Shown: positions 44,229-53,355 of the stretch, one piece after another
Numbering within the stretch: position 1 is the stretch's first letter
Layout of the letters: each line of letters opens with the position of its first letter
Assembly (NCBI RefSeq): GCF_947497125.1
Contig: NZ_CANMFI010000002.1
Coordinates: 1-64,000 of the forward strand
From: an uncultured Polaribacter sp.
GTDB taxonomy: Bacteria > Bacteroidota > Bacteroidia > Flavobacteriales > Flavobacteriaceae
Length of the DNA stretch: 64,000 bases
Direction of reading: 5' to 3'
Notes under the pieces: model-generated
Databases searched by the model: none
What the model was told of the DNA's origin: nothing
What the model saw: only the letters and a program-made list of their open reading frames with translations
Program-made: the position numbers and the translations under genes

Positions 44229-45590
44229 ATGAGCAACACTGTTAAATTACCACATCAAAAAGAACTTTTTGGACATCCAGCAGGATTGTATGTTTTGTTT
44301 TTTACAGAAATGTGGGAACGTTTTTCTTATTATGGAATGAGAGCTCTTTTAGTCCTATACTTAACTTCTAAAACAACAGATTTAAACAATGGTTTGGGTT
44401 GGTCTCAAGTAGACGCATTAGCGTTATACGGCTGGTACACAGCGTTGGTTTACATTGCATCTATACCAGGTGGTATTTTAGCTGATAAGTTTTTAGGGCA
44501 AAAAAAATCTGTCATTTTAGGTGCCATATTATTGGTTATTGGCCACAGTATTTTAGCTATAGAAGCTATGTGGGCATTTTACACAGGATTAGGTTTTATT
44601 ATTGCAGGTGTAGGTTGTTTAAAACCTAATATTTCTACAATGGTTGGTGGTTTGTATAAAAAAGGAGATGTTAGAAGAGACAAAGGATTTACCATCTTCT
44701 ATATCGGCATAAACTTGGGGGCATTTTTATCAGGCTTAGTGGTAGGTTATGTAGGCGAAGTTCATGGTTGGCATTATGGTTTTGGATTGGCAGGTATATT
44801 AATGATTTTAGGATTGATTCAATTTTTAGCAGGTCAGAAATACTTAGTACATGTTGGTAACTATTTAGGAAAATCTGAAAATAAAGAAGACCAAGAGGCT
44901 TATAAGAAACCACTTAATAAAATTGAAAAAGACAGAATTATTGTTTTACTAATTTCATTTTTATTGATTATTGCATTTTTTGCGGCCTTTGAACAAGCAG
45001 GTGGATTAATGAATATCTATGCTAGTGAAAAAACAGACAGAATGTTAATGGGATGGCAAGTACCTGCTACTTGGTTTCAATCTTTAAACTCTTTCTTTAT
45101 TATTACCCTTGGGGTTGCAATTGCAGCTTTCTGGGCAAAACGTAAATTAAAAGGCTCAGAAGCTTCTTCTTTATATAAAATGATTGTTGGTCTAGGTGCC
45201 GTTGGTCTTGGATTTTTATTTATGTCTGCAGCAGCTACAGAGTACGAAAGTACAGGTGCTTCTGCGATGTATTGGTTGGTTTTAGCATATTTATTTCATA
45301 CTGTTGGAGAGTTATGTTTGTCACCAGTTTCGCTTTCTTTTGTAACAAAATTAGCACCTGCTAAATATGCTTCTATTATGATGGGTATTTACTTTGCTAC
45401 TACTGGTTTGGGGAATAAAGTAGCCGGAATGCTAGGAGAATCTTCTGCTATTTTTGGAGAATTTAAAGTATTTACAGGAATTGCTGTTTTTTGTGTATCG
45501 TTTGCATTGTTAGTCTTTGTTTTCTTAAAAAAGCTAAAATCGTTAACACATGGAGCAGAAGATAATGAACAAGATTTATCAAAAGCTTAA
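44229..45590 (+). CDS. POT/PTR2 family proton-coupled peptide transporter (453 aa)
   Basis: The N-terminus has the POT signature HPAGLYVLFFTEMWERFSYY, including the ExxERFxYY proton/peptide motif in the first membrane helix. It has about twelve hydrophobic helices, with GGILADKFLGQKKSVILGAI between helices 2 and 3 and FYIGINLGAFLSGLVVGYVG in helix 5. At 453 residues it is slightly shorter than many POT proteins but shows no break. It imports di- and tripeptides with protons across the inner membrane. It is cotranscribed with the DPP IV gene and followed by a terminator. Confidence 0.93.
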   Translation: MSNTVKLPHQKELFGHPAGLYVLFFTEMWERFSYYGMRALLVLYLTSKTTDLNNGLGWSQVDALALYGWYTALVYIASIPGGILADKFLGQKKSVILGAILLVIGHSILAIEAMWAFYTGLGFIIAGVGCLKPNISTMVGGLYKKGDVRRDKGFTIFYIGINLGAFLSGLVVGYVGEVHGWHYGFGLAGILMILGLIQFLAGQKYLVHVGNYLGKSENKEDQEAYKKPLNKIEKDRIIVLLISFLLIIAFFAAFEQAGGLMNIYASEKTDRMLMGWQVPATWFQSLNSFFIITLGVAIAAFWAKRKLKGSEASSLYKMIVGLGAVGLGFLFMSAAATEYESTGASAMYWLVLAYLFHTVGELCLSPVSLSFVTKLAPAKYASIMMGIYFATTGLGNKVAGMLGESSAIFGEFKVFTGIAVFCVSFALLVFVFLKKLKSLTHGAEDNEQDLSKA

Positions 45591-45603
45591 AAAATAACTA
45601 GAT

Positions 45604-45636
45604 AACCTCATAAACTAACTTTATGAGGTTTTTTTT
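45604..45636 (+). terminator. rho-independent terminator of the DPP IV-POT operon
   Basis: Stem AACCTCATAAA / TTTATGAGGTT (45604-45614 and 45620-45630) and a T run, 13 nt past the stop. The stem resembles the one after 41835 (AACCTCA...TGAGGTT). Confidence 0.9.
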
Positions 45637-45666
45637 AATACCATTCACAAAAAGAATTTCTATTTG

Positions 45667-45674
45667 TAAATTTG
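45667..45674 (+). promoter_or_regulatory. -7 type box TAAATTTG for the secreted thioredoxin gene
   Basis: An exact TAnnTTTG match 25 nt before the ATG at 45700. No clear TTG at the expected distance. Confidence 0.5.
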
Positions 45675-45699
45675 ATTTTTATTTTACATTTACATACGT

Positions 45700-46221
45700 A
45701 TGAAAAAGATATTTTTAACATTTCTGATAGTTATTTCAACTGCATGTATAAAAGCGCAAGAAAACAACATAAATTGGTTGTCTTTTGAAGAAGCTATTGC
45801 GCTTAATAAAGATAATCCGAAACCAATATTAATAGATGTTTACACCGATTGGTGTGGTTATTGTAAAAAAATGGATTTGCAAACATATACCAACCCAACA
45901 ATTGTAAAGCAGATAAATGATAATTTTTATGCAATAAAATTAGATGGTGAAGCAAAAAATGAAATCACCTTTAAAACTCATGTTTTTAAATATCAAAAAA
46001 ATGGCAGAAGAGGGTATCACGAATTAGCAGCAGCTTTAATGAACGGAAAATTAGCCTACCCTACAACTCTTTTTTTATCAGAAGAAGAAAAAGTAATTGA
46101 TAGGGTTCAGGGGTATTTAGATACCGCTGCAATGGAAAAATTACTTGTGTATTTTTCTAATGATACTTACAAAAAAGAAAAATGGGCAAAATTCATTAAA
46201 ACCTTTAAAAGTAAACTGTAA
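45700..46221 (+). CDS. exported thioredoxin family protein (173 aa)
   Basis: Residues 1-20 are a signal peptide ending IKAQ. The thioredoxin fold follows: NPKPILIDVYTDWCGYCKKM with a CGYC redox pair (~51-54), a TYTNPTIVKQINDNFYAIKL strand-helix unit and the cis-Pro region LAYPTTLFLSEEEKV. It resembles the DUF255/thioredoxin_7 group of periplasmic thiol-disulfide proteins. It is probably periplasmic; whether it acts as a reductase or in oxidative folding is unclear. Single gene; the convergent DUF2797 gene ends 14 nt away. Confidence 0.87.
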   Translation: MKKIFLTFLIVISTACIKAQENNINWLSFEEAIALNKDNPKPILIDVYTDWCGYCKKMDLQTYTNPTIVKQINDNFYAIKLDGEAKNEITFKTHVFKYQKNGRRGYHELAAALMNGKLAYPTTLFLSEEEKVIDRVQGYLDTAAMEKLLVYFSNDTYKKEKWAKFIKTFKSKL

Positions 46222-46234
46222 TTTTAAAAAGTAT

Positions 46235-47026
46235 CTAAACAGTTATTGTAACAACCAACCCTTCATTAGATCGAACATTAAAAACAGTTTCATCTTCAAA
46301 AATTAAATACTGCCCTTTTACTCCCACTAATTTACCGGTATAGTTTGGTGTTTTAATTAAATTTAAACTTTTTGGTTTTTCTGGATATTTAAGTACAGGA
46401 AAATTTAAAATTGTTGCTGTTTTATTTTCTATAAAATATTCTTTTGCCTCTTCCGGAATATAGCTTTTTAACTTTTCTCTCCACTCAGCCAAACTTTCTG
46501 GTGCTATATCATTTTTAAGCATTTTACGCCAGTTGGTTTTATCTGCTACATGTTCTTTTAAGGCAACTTCTGTAATACCAGCCAAATACCTATTGGGCAC
46601 CTCTACAATTTCTATAGCTTCGTGCGCCCCTTGATCTATCCAACGAGTAGGCACTTGAGTTTTTCTGGTAACCCCAACTTTTACATTGCTAGAATTGGCT
46701 AAATAAACAATATGTGGCTTAAGCTGAACTTGCTGTTCGTAAGCCAGATCTCTATCTTCTATTCCTAAATGCGCCTTACTTAACTCGGGTTTTAGTATCC
46801 AATCTCCTGCATTTGGGGTATCAAAAAAACATGATTTACAAAAACCTTGTCTGTAAACTTGCTTTTCTAAATGACAATTTAAACATTCATAACCTACAAA
46901 GTTGATGGTAATTTCTTTCTCTAACAACTGATTCATATTGATAAAATCGGTATTCATATCTAAATAATACTGAATTTTATCAGAATTCTCAGTCATCATT
47001 TTTTTTAAAACTCCTTTGTATGTCAT
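46235..47026 (-). CDS. DUF2797 family protein (263 aa)
   Basis: The DUF2797 pattern is visible: an N-terminal zinc-binding segment (CLNCHLEKQVYRQGFCKSCF, ~50-70) with two CxxC pairs, then HIVYLANSSNVKVGVTRKTQ and VPTRWIDQGAHEAIEIVEVP, like a GIY-YIG-related fold, and LAGITEVALKEHVADKTNWR. Length is normal for the family. Cytoplasmic. Function is not established; the zinc ribbon and GIY-YIG-like core suggest nucleic-acid contact, which is inference. It is transcribed away from the GH3 gene. Confidence 0.88.
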   Translation of the reverse strand: MTYKGVLKKMMTENSDKIQYYLDMNTDFINMNQLLEKEITINFVGYECLNCHLEKQVYRQGFCKSCFFDTPNAGDWILKPELSKAHLGIEDRDLAYEQQVQLKPHIVYLANSSNVKVGVTRKTQVPTRWIDQGAHEAIEIVEVPNRYLAGITEVALKEHVADKTNWRKMLKNDIAPESLAEWREKLKSYIPEEAKEYFIENKTATILNFPVLKYPEKPKSLNLIKTPNYTGKLVGVKGQYLIFEDETVFNVRSNEGLVVTITV

Positions 47027-47060
47027 ATCAAAGATTTTAGTATTTTTAACAAATTATTTT

Positions 47061-47146
47061 TGTCATTACGCATCAAACGAAGTAATCTATTTCTTTAAAA
47101 AGTAAGATTGCTTTAGCTTGCAAAGAAAAGTGTAATTGGCAATAGG
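47061..47146. repeat. degraded copy of a 'TCATTGCGA...GAAGCAATCT' type intergenic repeat
   Basis: TGTCATTACG at 47061 and GAAGTAATCT downstream, then AGATTGCTTTAGCTTGC and GTGTAATTGGCAA, follow the layout of a palindromic repeat that I recall as frequent between genes of many Bacteroidota (TCATTGCGAGGAACGAAGCAATCT and its inverted arm). The inner arms AGTAATCT/AGATTGCT still pair with one mismatch. It lies between divergent genes. Confidence 0.55.
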
Positions 47147-47168
47147 TTAAACAAATTTACGAATTTCT

Positions 47169-48677
47169 ATGGCGTTTCAGATTATCAATTCTATAATTTC
47201 TTGGTTTTTAAAGAAACGCAAGCATCAAATTGAGTTGTTTTTAAAATACCCCAAAGATGTACAAGAAGAATTACTTTTAAAACTGATCAATTCTGCTAAA
47301 AACACCGCAATTGGAAAAGAATATGGCTTCTCTGAAATTAAAAATTACACTCAATTTTCTACAAACACACCCATTCAGCAATACGAAACTTTTGAGCCAT
47401 TAATTGAAAGGTGCCGAAAAGGAGAACAACATCTATTTTGGAATACTCCTATAAAATGGTTTGCAAAAAGTAGCGGAACAACAAATTCTAAAAGCAAGTT
47501 TATACCTGTTTCTGATGAAGCATTAGAATATTGCCACATGAAAGCCGGCAAAGACATGCTCTGTTTATACATTAACAACAATCCAAAAACACAGCTTTTT
47601 ACTGGTAAAGGTTTGCGATTAGGGGGTAGTTCGGAAGTATACCAAGACAATGGCTCTTATTTTGGCGATTTATCTGCAATTATTATAGAAAATATGCCTT
47701 TTTGGGCAGATTTTAGCTCGGCGCCTAGCCAAGAAGTTGCTTTGATGAGCGATTGGGAAACAAAAATGGATGCGATTATTAATGAAACCATTCATGAAAA
47801 CATTACAAGTTTGGCAGGAGTGCCAAGTTGGATGTTGGTACTTTTAAATCGTATTTTAGAAAAAACAGGAAAAGAGAATATCCTAGAAGTCTGGCCAAAT
47901 TTAGAAGTCTATTTTCATGGAGGCGTTAACTTTAATCCGTACCGAGAACAGTTTAAAAAATTAATTCCGAATCCTGCATTTAAGTATTATGAAACCTATA
48001 ATGCATCAGAAGGTTTTTTTGCCATTCAAGACAGAAACCATTCTAAAGAATTATTATTGATGTTAGATTATGGCATCTTTTATGAATTTATTCCGATGGA
48101 TGCCTATGCAGGTGAAAACTCTACTGCAATCCCGCTTTCTAAGGTAGAAAAAAATGTTAATTATGCTATTTTAATCACTACAAACGGCGGATTATGGCGC
48201 TATTTAATTGGCGATACTGTAAAATTTACTTCAATAGAACCTTACAGAATAAAAATTACTGGCCGAACCAAACATCATCTTAATGTTTTTGGGGAAGAAT
48301 TGATTATTGAAAATGCCGAAGAAGGCTTGCGATTGGCATGTGAAAAAACCGGAGCTTCTGTTTTAGAATATACTGTAGGCCCTGTTTTTATGAGTGATAA
48401 AAGTAGTGGTGCTCATGAATGGGTTATTGAGTTTTACAACCCTCCAAAAAGTATTGAATACTTTACAGAAATGTTAGACAATGCATTAAAGTCTTTAAAT
48501 TCTGATTATGAAGCAAAACGGTACCAAAATATGACACTGGCATTGCCTAAAATACACATTGCTAAAAAAGGATTGTTCTATAATTGGTTAAAAGAAAATG
48601 GCAAACTTGGCGGGCAACATAAAGTACCTAGGCTCTCTAACTCTAGAAAATTTGTAGAAGAATTGTTAGCCTTGTAA
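47169..48677 (+). CDS. GH3 family acyl-adenylate/amido synthetase-like protein (502 aa)
   Basis: Members belong to the ANL adenylating superfamily. Visible motifs are the phosphate-binding loop WFAKSSGTTNSKSKFIPVS (~98-116), the tyrosine/aspartate region KYYETYNASEGFFAIQD (~275) and the hinge TGRTKHHLNVFGEELIIENA (~365). Length ~500 is normal. Plant GH3 enzymes conjugate hormones to amino acids; bacterial GH3 proteins are mostly of unknown substrate, and the annotation 'auxin-responsive' is only historical. Cytoplasmic. Its stop codon (48675-48677) directly abuts the stop of the opposing polyprenyl synthase gene. Confidence 0.9.
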   Translation: MAFQIINSIISWFLKKRKHQIELFLKYPKDVQEELLLKLINSAKNTAIGKEYGFSEIKNYTQFSTNTPIQQYETFEPLIERCRKGEQHLFWNTPIKWFAKSSGTTNSKSKFIPVSDEALEYCHMKAGKDMLCLYINNNPKTQLFTGKGLRLGGSSEVYQDNGSYFGDLSAIIIENMPFWADFSSAPSQEVALMSDWETKMDAIINETIHENITSLAGVPSWMLVLLNRILEKTGKENILEVWPNLEVYFHGGVNFNPYREQFKKLIPNPAFKYYETYNASEGFFAIQDRNHSKELLLMLDYGIFYEFIPMDAYAGENSTAIPLSKVEKNVNYAILITTNGGLWRYLIGDTVKFTSIEPYRIKITGRTKHHLNVFGEELIIENAEEGLRLACEKTGASVLEYTVGPVFMSDKSSGAHEWVIEFYNPPKSIEYFTEMLDNALKSLNSDYEAKRYQNMTLALPKIHIAKKGLFYNWLKENGKLGGQHKVPRLSNSRKFVEELLAL

Positions 48678-49655
48678 TTAGATTTTACGCTCTACAACAT
48701 ACTCAATCATTGTTAATAAAGATTTTTTGTATTCTGATGCTGGGTAACTTTCTAAAATAGCAATTGCTTTGTTTTTATAGTCTAACATTTTTGTAGTGGT
48801 ATATTCAATACCCCCATTTTGTTTTACAAAAGCGATAACTTCTTTTACGCGTTTTTTGTCTTTGTTATGTTTTTTAACAGAATTTATCAACCAAGACTTC
48901 TCTTCTTTAGAACAGTTATTTAAAGTATAAATTAACGGCAATGTCATTTTTTGTTCTTTGATATCGATTCCTGTAGGTTTCCCTATTTTTTCATCAGAAT
49001 AATCAAACAAATCATCTTTTATCTGAAAAGCAACACCAATGTATTCGCCAAACTTTCGCATTTGCTGAACAGTATCATTATTTGCCCCAACAGAGGCAGC
49101 ACCAATACCACAACACGCAGCAATTAAAGTAGCTGTTTTTTTTCTAATAATTTCGAAATAAACTTCTTCTGTGATGTCTAACTTTCTAGCTTTTTCTATT
49201 TGCAAGAGCTCTCCTTCGCTCATCTCTCTAACTGCAATAGAAATTAATTTTAACAAGTCGAAATCTTCATTATCAATAGAAAGCAATAATCCTTTTGATA
49301 ATAAAAAATCGCCCACTAAAACCCCTATTTTATTTTTCCACAACGCATTGATAGAAAAGAAGCCTCTACGTCGATTGCTATCATCTACCACATCATCATG
49401 TACCAAAGTTGCGGTATGTATTAATTCGACTACAGATGCTCCTCTGTAAGTTCTTTCATCAAAACCACCTTTAGAAACCATTTTTGCAACCAAAAAAACA
49501 AACATTGGACGCATTTGCTTGCCTTTTCTACGAACAATGTAATACGTAATTCTATTTAAAAGTGGCACTTTAGAGAGCATCGATTCTTTAAACTTCTCTT
49601 CAAAAAGATCCATTTCATTTTTAATCGGTAATTTTATTAGCTCTACAGGTTTCAT
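48678..49655 (-). CDS. polyprenyl diphosphate synthase (325 aa)
   Basis: The two aspartate-rich motifs of trans-prenyltransferases are present: first LVHDDVVDDSNRRRG (DDxxD, ~89-93) and second FQIKDDLFDYSD (~222). RKGKQMRPMFVFLVAKM supplies the IPP-binding basic residues, and GDFLLSKGLLLS and EGELLQIEKARK are typical. It extends allylic diphosphates with IPP, probably to make the menaquinone side chain (hepta- or octaprenyl); chain length cannot be read confidently. It is downstream of rlmN by 32 nt, probably cotranscribed, and uses IPP from the mevalonate route seen elsewhere in this window. Confidence 0.92.
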   Translation of the reverse strand: MKPVELIKLPIKNEMDLFEEKFKESMLSKVPLLNRITYYIVRRKGKQMRPMFVFLVAKMVSKGGFDERTYRGASVVELIHTATLVHDDVVDDSNRRRGFFSINALWKNKIGVLVGDFLLSKGLLLSIDNEDFDLLKLISIAVREMSEGELLQIEKARKLDITEEVYFEIIRKKTATLIAACCGIGAASVGANNDTVQQMRKFGEYIGVAFQIKDDLFDYSDEKIGKPTGIDIKEQKMTLPLIYTLNNCSKEEKSWLINSVKKHNKDKKRVKEVIAFVKQNGGIEYTTTKMLDYKNKAIAILESYPASEYKKSLLTMIEYVVERKI

Positions 49656-49687
49656 AGATGATTGCCTTCGTTTTAAAAATTTTTGTA

Positions 49688-50725
49688 CTACGCTTTATTT
49701 GCTAGTTGTCCGCAAGCGGCATCGATATCTTTACCTCTACTTCTTCTAACATTTACGGTAATATCATGCATTTCTAAATTAGAAATATAATTATTTATTG
49801 CTGATGCTGATGCTTGTTGAAACTGCCCGTCATCTATTGGGTTGTACTCTATTAAATTTACTTTACAGGGTACGTATTTACAAAATTCTACCAATGCTTT
49901 TATGTCTTCTTTTCTGTCATTAATCCCTTGCCAAACCACATATTCATAGGTAATTGCTCTTTGTGTTTTAGAATACCAATATTCTAATGATTCTTTTAAA
50001 TCTTTTAAAGGAAAAGTAGTATTAAAAGGCATTATAGAAGTTCTAATTTCATCGATTGCAGAGTGTAAAGAAACTGCCAAATTAAATTTAACTTCTTCGT
50101 CTGCCATTTTTTTAATCATTTTTGGCACACCAGAGGTAGAAACAGTAATTCTTTTTGATGACATTCCTAGGCCTTCTGGCGAGGTTATCATCTCAATCGA
50201 TTTTAGCACGTTTTTATAGTTCATTAAAGGCTCTCCCATTCCCATAAAAACAATGTTGGTTAATTTTTTATTATGATACAACCTACTCTGCTTGTCTATT
50301 ACTACTACTTGGTCGTAAATTTCATCTGGATTTAGATTTCGCATTCTCTTTAAACGAGAAGTTGCACAAAACAAACAATCTAAACTACACCCAACTTGGC
50401 TAGAAACACAAGCTGTGGTTCTTTTTTCTGTAGGAATTAAAACGGACTCTACCACCAAACCATCGTGTAACTTGATCCCATTTTTTATGGTACCATCTTT
50501 ACTTTTTTGCATCGAATCTACCTTGATGTGATTGATTACAAAATTGGCTTCTAACATTTCTCTGGTTTCTTTAGAAATGTTTGTCATGTCTTCAAAAGTA
50601 TGCAAAGACTTGCTCCAAAGCCATTCGTAAACTTGATTTCCTCGAAATGCTTTATCGCCATTTTCTACAAAAAAAGCTCTCAATTGTTCTTTTGTTAGTG
50701 CTCTGATGTCTTTCTTTTCGATCAA
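49688..50725 (-). CDS. rlmN: 23S rRNA (adenine-2503-C2)-methyltransferase RlmN (345 aa)
   Basis: This radical-SAM enzyme methylates A2503 of 23S rRNA and A37 of some tRNAs. The cluster motif CSLDCLFCATS is present, preceded by TACVSSQVG; other family motifs are GMGEPLMNYKNVLKSI, ITVSTSGVPKMI, LAVSLHSA and the C-terminal VRRSRGKDIDAACGQL with the catalytic Cys. The start is set at TTG 50725 (then IEKKDIRALTKEQLR) because family similarity begins there and a TATTTTTG box at 50757-50750 would start transcription near 50743. An upstream ATG at 50791 would add 22 residues that look non-conserved and would lie before that start point. Cytoplasmic. Confidence 0.93.
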   Translation of the reverse strand: MIEKKDIRALTKEQLRAFFVENGDKAFRGNQVYEWLWSKSLHTFEDMTNISKETREMLEANFVINHIKVDSMQKSKDGTIKNGIKLHDGLVVESVLIPTEKRTTACVSSQVGCSLDCLFCATSRLKRMRNLNPDEIYDQVVVIDKQSRLYHNKKLTNIVFMGMGEPLMNYKNVLKSIEMITSPEGLGMSSKRITVSTSGVPKMIKKMADEEVKFNLAVSLHSAIDEIRTSIMPFNTTFPLKDLKESLEYWYSKTQRAITYEYVVWQGINDRKEDIKALVEFCKYVPCKVNLIEYNPIDDGQFQQASASAINNYISNLEMHDITVNVRRSRGKDIDAACGQLANKA

Positions 50726-50749
50726 GTTGTTTGTTTTAAAATGATAGTG

Positions 50750-50757
50750 CAAAAATA
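50750..50757 (-). promoter_or_regulatory. -7 type box TATTTTTG upstream of rlmN (decides the start)
   Basis: TATTTTTG on the minus strand predicts a start of transcription near 50743, 18 nt before the TTG start at 50725 and downstream of the alternative ATG at 50791. No clear TTG at the usual distance. Confidence 0.5.
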
Positions 50758-50795
50758 CAACATAATTTGAAGTTATTACCGAACTAAGCAAACAG

Positions 50796-50892
50796 TTGCG
50801 TTAGCGATTGTAGTGGCATCCTTTTTTTTGCTGATTTTTGTTCAGCGTAAAAAAGATATAACGAAAAGCGCGACCCTTTTGGGGAACGTCCA
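50796..50892 (-). repeat. structured interspersed intergenic repeat, copy 1
   Basis: On the minus strand it reads GGACGTTCCCCAAAAGGGTC, GCGCTTTTCGTTATATCTTT, a hairpin GCTGA...TCAGC, AAAAAGGAT, then CTACAATCGCTAACGCAA. The copy at 56487-56582 (plus strand) has the same order of blocks. Conserved blocks are mostly at paired positions: CCCCAAAAGGG, and ATCTTTTT pairing with AAAAAGGAT. It sits between queA and rlmN. Confidence 0.75.
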
Positions 50893-50895
50893 AAA

Positions 50896-50928
50896 AAAAA
50901 GTTGACAATTTATAACTGTCAACTTTTA
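50896..50928 (-). terminator. rho-independent terminator after queA
   Basis: Stem AAAAGTTGACA / TGTCAACTTTT (50897-50907 and 50917-50927) with a 9-nt loop, 20 nt beyond the queA stop at 50948. It separates queA from rlmN transcriptionally. Confidence 0.85.
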
Positions 50929-50947
50929 ATTTTTTATTAAAAATGCC

Positions 50948-51997
50948 TTATATGATTAACATAGCGTCTCCGTAAGTAGAAAATCTATATTTTTCTTTGA
51001 TAGCTTCTTTGTATCCTTCCATCACAAAATCGTACCCACCAAAGGCTGCTGCTTGCATTAATAAGGTAGATTTTGGAGTGTGAAAATTGGTAATCATTGC
51101 GTTTGCAACACTAAATTCGTGCGGTGGAAAAATAAATTTATTCGTCCAACCTTCATAGCCGTTTAACTCTCCTTTAGAAGAAACAGAAGACTCTAAAGTA
51201 CGCATTACAGTGGTACCAACGGCACACACTCTTTTCTTCTCTTTTTTAGCTTTATTTATTTTTGCTGCAGTAGCATCTTGAATAATAATTTGCTCAGAAT
51301 CCATTTTATGTTTCGATAAATCTTCTACCTCTACTGGGCTAAAAGTACCTAAACCAATGTGTAATGTTGTTTCTGCAAACTCTACACCTTTAATTTCTAA
51401 TCTTTTAATTAAGTGTTTAGAAAAGTGTAACCCTGCTGCTGGTGCTGCAACGGCTCCTTCGTGTTTTGCATAGATAGTTTGGTAACGCTCGTCGTCTAAT
51501 TCTTCTACGTCTCTACCAATTGCTTTTGGCAATGGTGTTTGGCCTAATTGTAACAATTTTGCTCTAAACTCTTCGTAAGATCCATCAAACAAAAAACGTA
51601 AAGTTCTACCTCTAGAAGTGGTGTTGTCTATTACTTCTGCTACTAAACTATCATCATCTCCAAAAAATAATTTGTTTCCGATTCTAATTTTTCTTGCCGG
51701 ATCTACTAAAACATCCCACAATCTATTTTCTGCATTTAATTCTCTAAGTAAAAAAACTTCTATTCTAGCTCCTGTTTTTTCTTTGTTACCAAACATTCTG
51801 GCCGGAAAAACTTTGGTGTTATTTAAAGTCATAACATCACCTTCATCAAAGTAATTTATAAGGTCTTTAAAAAGCTTGTGTTCTATAGTTCCTTCTTTTC
51901 TGTTTAGCACCATTAAACGAGACTCATCTCTATGTTCTGATGGGTATTTTGCTAAAAGTTCTTCTGGTAATTCGAATTCAAAATGCGATAATTTCAT
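50948..51997 (-). CDS. queA: tRNA preQ1(34) S-adenosylmethionine ribosyltransferase-isomerase QueA (349 aa)
   Basis: QueA transfers and isomerises the ribosyl part of SAM onto preQ1 in tRNA anticodons, making epoxyqueuosine. Motifs are [60 protein letters not shown] and [18 protein letters not shown]. Length 349 is normal. It lies after aroA with its own promoter in the gap, ends in a terminator, and is not linked to other queuosine genes here. Confidence 0.96.
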   Translation of the reverse strand: MKLSHFEFELPEELLAKYPSEHRDESRLMVLNRKEGTIEHKLFKDLINYFDEGDVMTLNNTKVFPARMFGNKEKTGARIEVFLLRELNAENRLWDVLVDPARKIRIGNKLFFGDDDSLVAEVIDNTTSRGRTLRFLFDGSYEEFRAKLLQLGQTPLPKAIGRDVEELDDERYQTIYAKHEGAVAAPAAGLHFSKHLIKRLEIKGVEFAETTLHIGLGTFSPVEVEDLSKHKMDSEQIIIQDATAAKINKAKKEKKRVCAVGTTVMRTLESSVSSKGELNGYEGWTNKFIFPPHEFSVANAMITNFHTPKSTLLMQAAAFGGYDFVMEGYKEAIKEKYRFSTYGDAMLII

Positions 51998-52020
51998 ATA
52001 TTTTTTGCTTATAAAGGCTG

Positions 52021-52052
52021 CAAATATACGATATGAGAATAGGCGTTGTCAA
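52021..52052 (-). promoter_or_regulatory. Bacteroidota sigma-A type promoter for queA
   Basis: On the minus strand TTG (52052-52050), a 21-nt spacer and TATATTTG (52028-52021). It lies between the aroA stop (52071) and the queA start (51997), leaving a ~17-nt leader. Confidence 0.6.
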
Positions 52053-52070
52053 GTGTTTGCCTATTTATAT

Positions 52071-53300
52071 TTAAATAGTTGTTATATTGATGCCTAATTG
52101 CTGCATGTCTTCCCAAAATTTTTGATACGATTTTGTAACTACCTCTGCATTTAAAATTTGAATAGGCACTTTTAAAGCCAACGGCGCAAAAGCCATTGCC
52201 ATTCTATGATCGTTGTAGGTTTTTATGGCAATATTTTTGTGTATTGTAGTTGCTTGCTCTAAATGTAAACTTTTATCAGTTACCTTAATTACAGCTCCTA
52301 AATTGGTTAATTCTTCTCGCAAAGCCTCTAACCTATCTGTTTCTTTAATCTTTAAGGTATGTAAGCCTGTTAAGTTGCAAGCAATTCCTTCTGAAAAACA
52401 AGATACCGCTATGGTTTGTGCAATGTCTGGCGCATTTTTTAAATCGATTTCTAAGGTTTCTTTAAGTGTTGAACGCTCTTTTTTTAAGGTGATATAATTA
52501 GTACCAAAAGTAGTTTGAACCCCAAAATGTTGGTAAATTTCTGCCAAGCAAGAATCGCCTTGTAAACTTTCTTCTTTATAAGCAGATAATTGAATGGTAG
52601 CTCCTATTTCTGCGCTTGCCATAATACCGTAAAAATAACTAGCAGAAGACCAATCTGACTCTACCACAATAGTCTGTTTTGTTATTTCTTTCTTTGGATG
52701 TACTGTAATCGTATTTCCTTTAAATGTGTTTGATATGCCTAATTGAGTTAACAAACTAAGCGTCATATTAATGTAAGGTATAGACGTAATTTTACCTACC
52801 AATTCTATCTCTAAACCATTTTCTAATTTTGATGCAATTAACAACAACGAAGAAATGTATTGGCTGCTTACATTCCCATTGATTTCAACTGTAGCTTTGG
52901 TGATCTTTTTACCTTTTATCCTTATCGGCGGATACCCAATTTTGTCTTCATAAGAAATATCTGCACCTAAATCTTTTAGGGCATTTACCAAAATTTCTAT
53001 TGGCCTATTTTGCATTCTTTCAGAACCTGTTAAAACAACCTCTCTGTCTGATTGTACTGCAAAATAAGAAGTTAAAAAACGCATTGCTGTACCTGCATGA
53101 CCAATATCTATAAGCGCATCTTTAGTGGTTAATGCATGCTGCATGTGCACAGAATCGTCTGAGTCTGATAAATTTTCAATAGTAATTTCTGGAAATAAGT
53201 TTTGTAAAATCAGCAATCTATTCGATTCACTTTTAGAACCAGAAATTGTTATTTTTTCGGTTATTTTTTTATTCTCTAAAACATTTAACAAGATGTCCAT
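52071..53300 (-). CDS. aroA: 3-phosphoshikimate 1-carboxyvinyltransferase (EPSP synthase, 409 aa)
   Basis: This is the sixth step of the shikimate pathway: PEP plus shikimate 3-phosphate gives EPSP. Motifs are the N-terminal ISGSKSESNRLLIL, the PEP-binding loop IGHAGTAMRFLTSY (this family has GHAGTAMR where many have GNAGTAMR), QNRPIEILVNAL, NGNVSSQYISSLLLI, LKIKETDRLEALREEL and YNDHRMAMAFAPLAL. Length 409 is slightly short but complete. Cytoplasmic. The divergent BNR-protein gene starts 55 nt away. Confidence 0.95.
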   Translation of the reverse strand: MDILLNVLENKKITEKITISGSKSESNRLLILQNLFPEITIENLSDSDDSVHMQHALTTKDALIDIGHAGTAMRFLTSYFAVQSDREVVLTGSERMQNRPIEILVNALKDLGADISYEDKIGYPPIRIKGKKITKATVEINGNVSSQYISSLLLIASKLENGLEIELVGKITSIPYINMTLSLLTQLGISNTFKGNTITVHPKKEITKQTIVVESDWSSASYFYGIMASAEIGATIQLSAYKEESLQGDSCLAEIYQHFGVQTTFGTNYITLKKERSTLKETLEIDLKNAPDIAQTIAVSCFSEGIACNLTGLHTLKIKETDRLEALREELTNLGAVIKVTDKSLHLEQATTIHKNIAIKTYNDHRMAMAFAPLALKVPIQILNAEVVTKSYQKFWEDMQQLGINITTI

Positions 53301-53355
53301 TCTAAAAACTGATTTTAATTCTTATTTTTAAACTCTAAAATTATAGCTAACCATT

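Noticed and set aside
50726..50791. Longer N-terminus for RlmN from ATG 50791
   Set aside because: The 22 extra residues look non-conserved, and the likely promoter box (50750-50757) places the transcription start downstream of that ATG.
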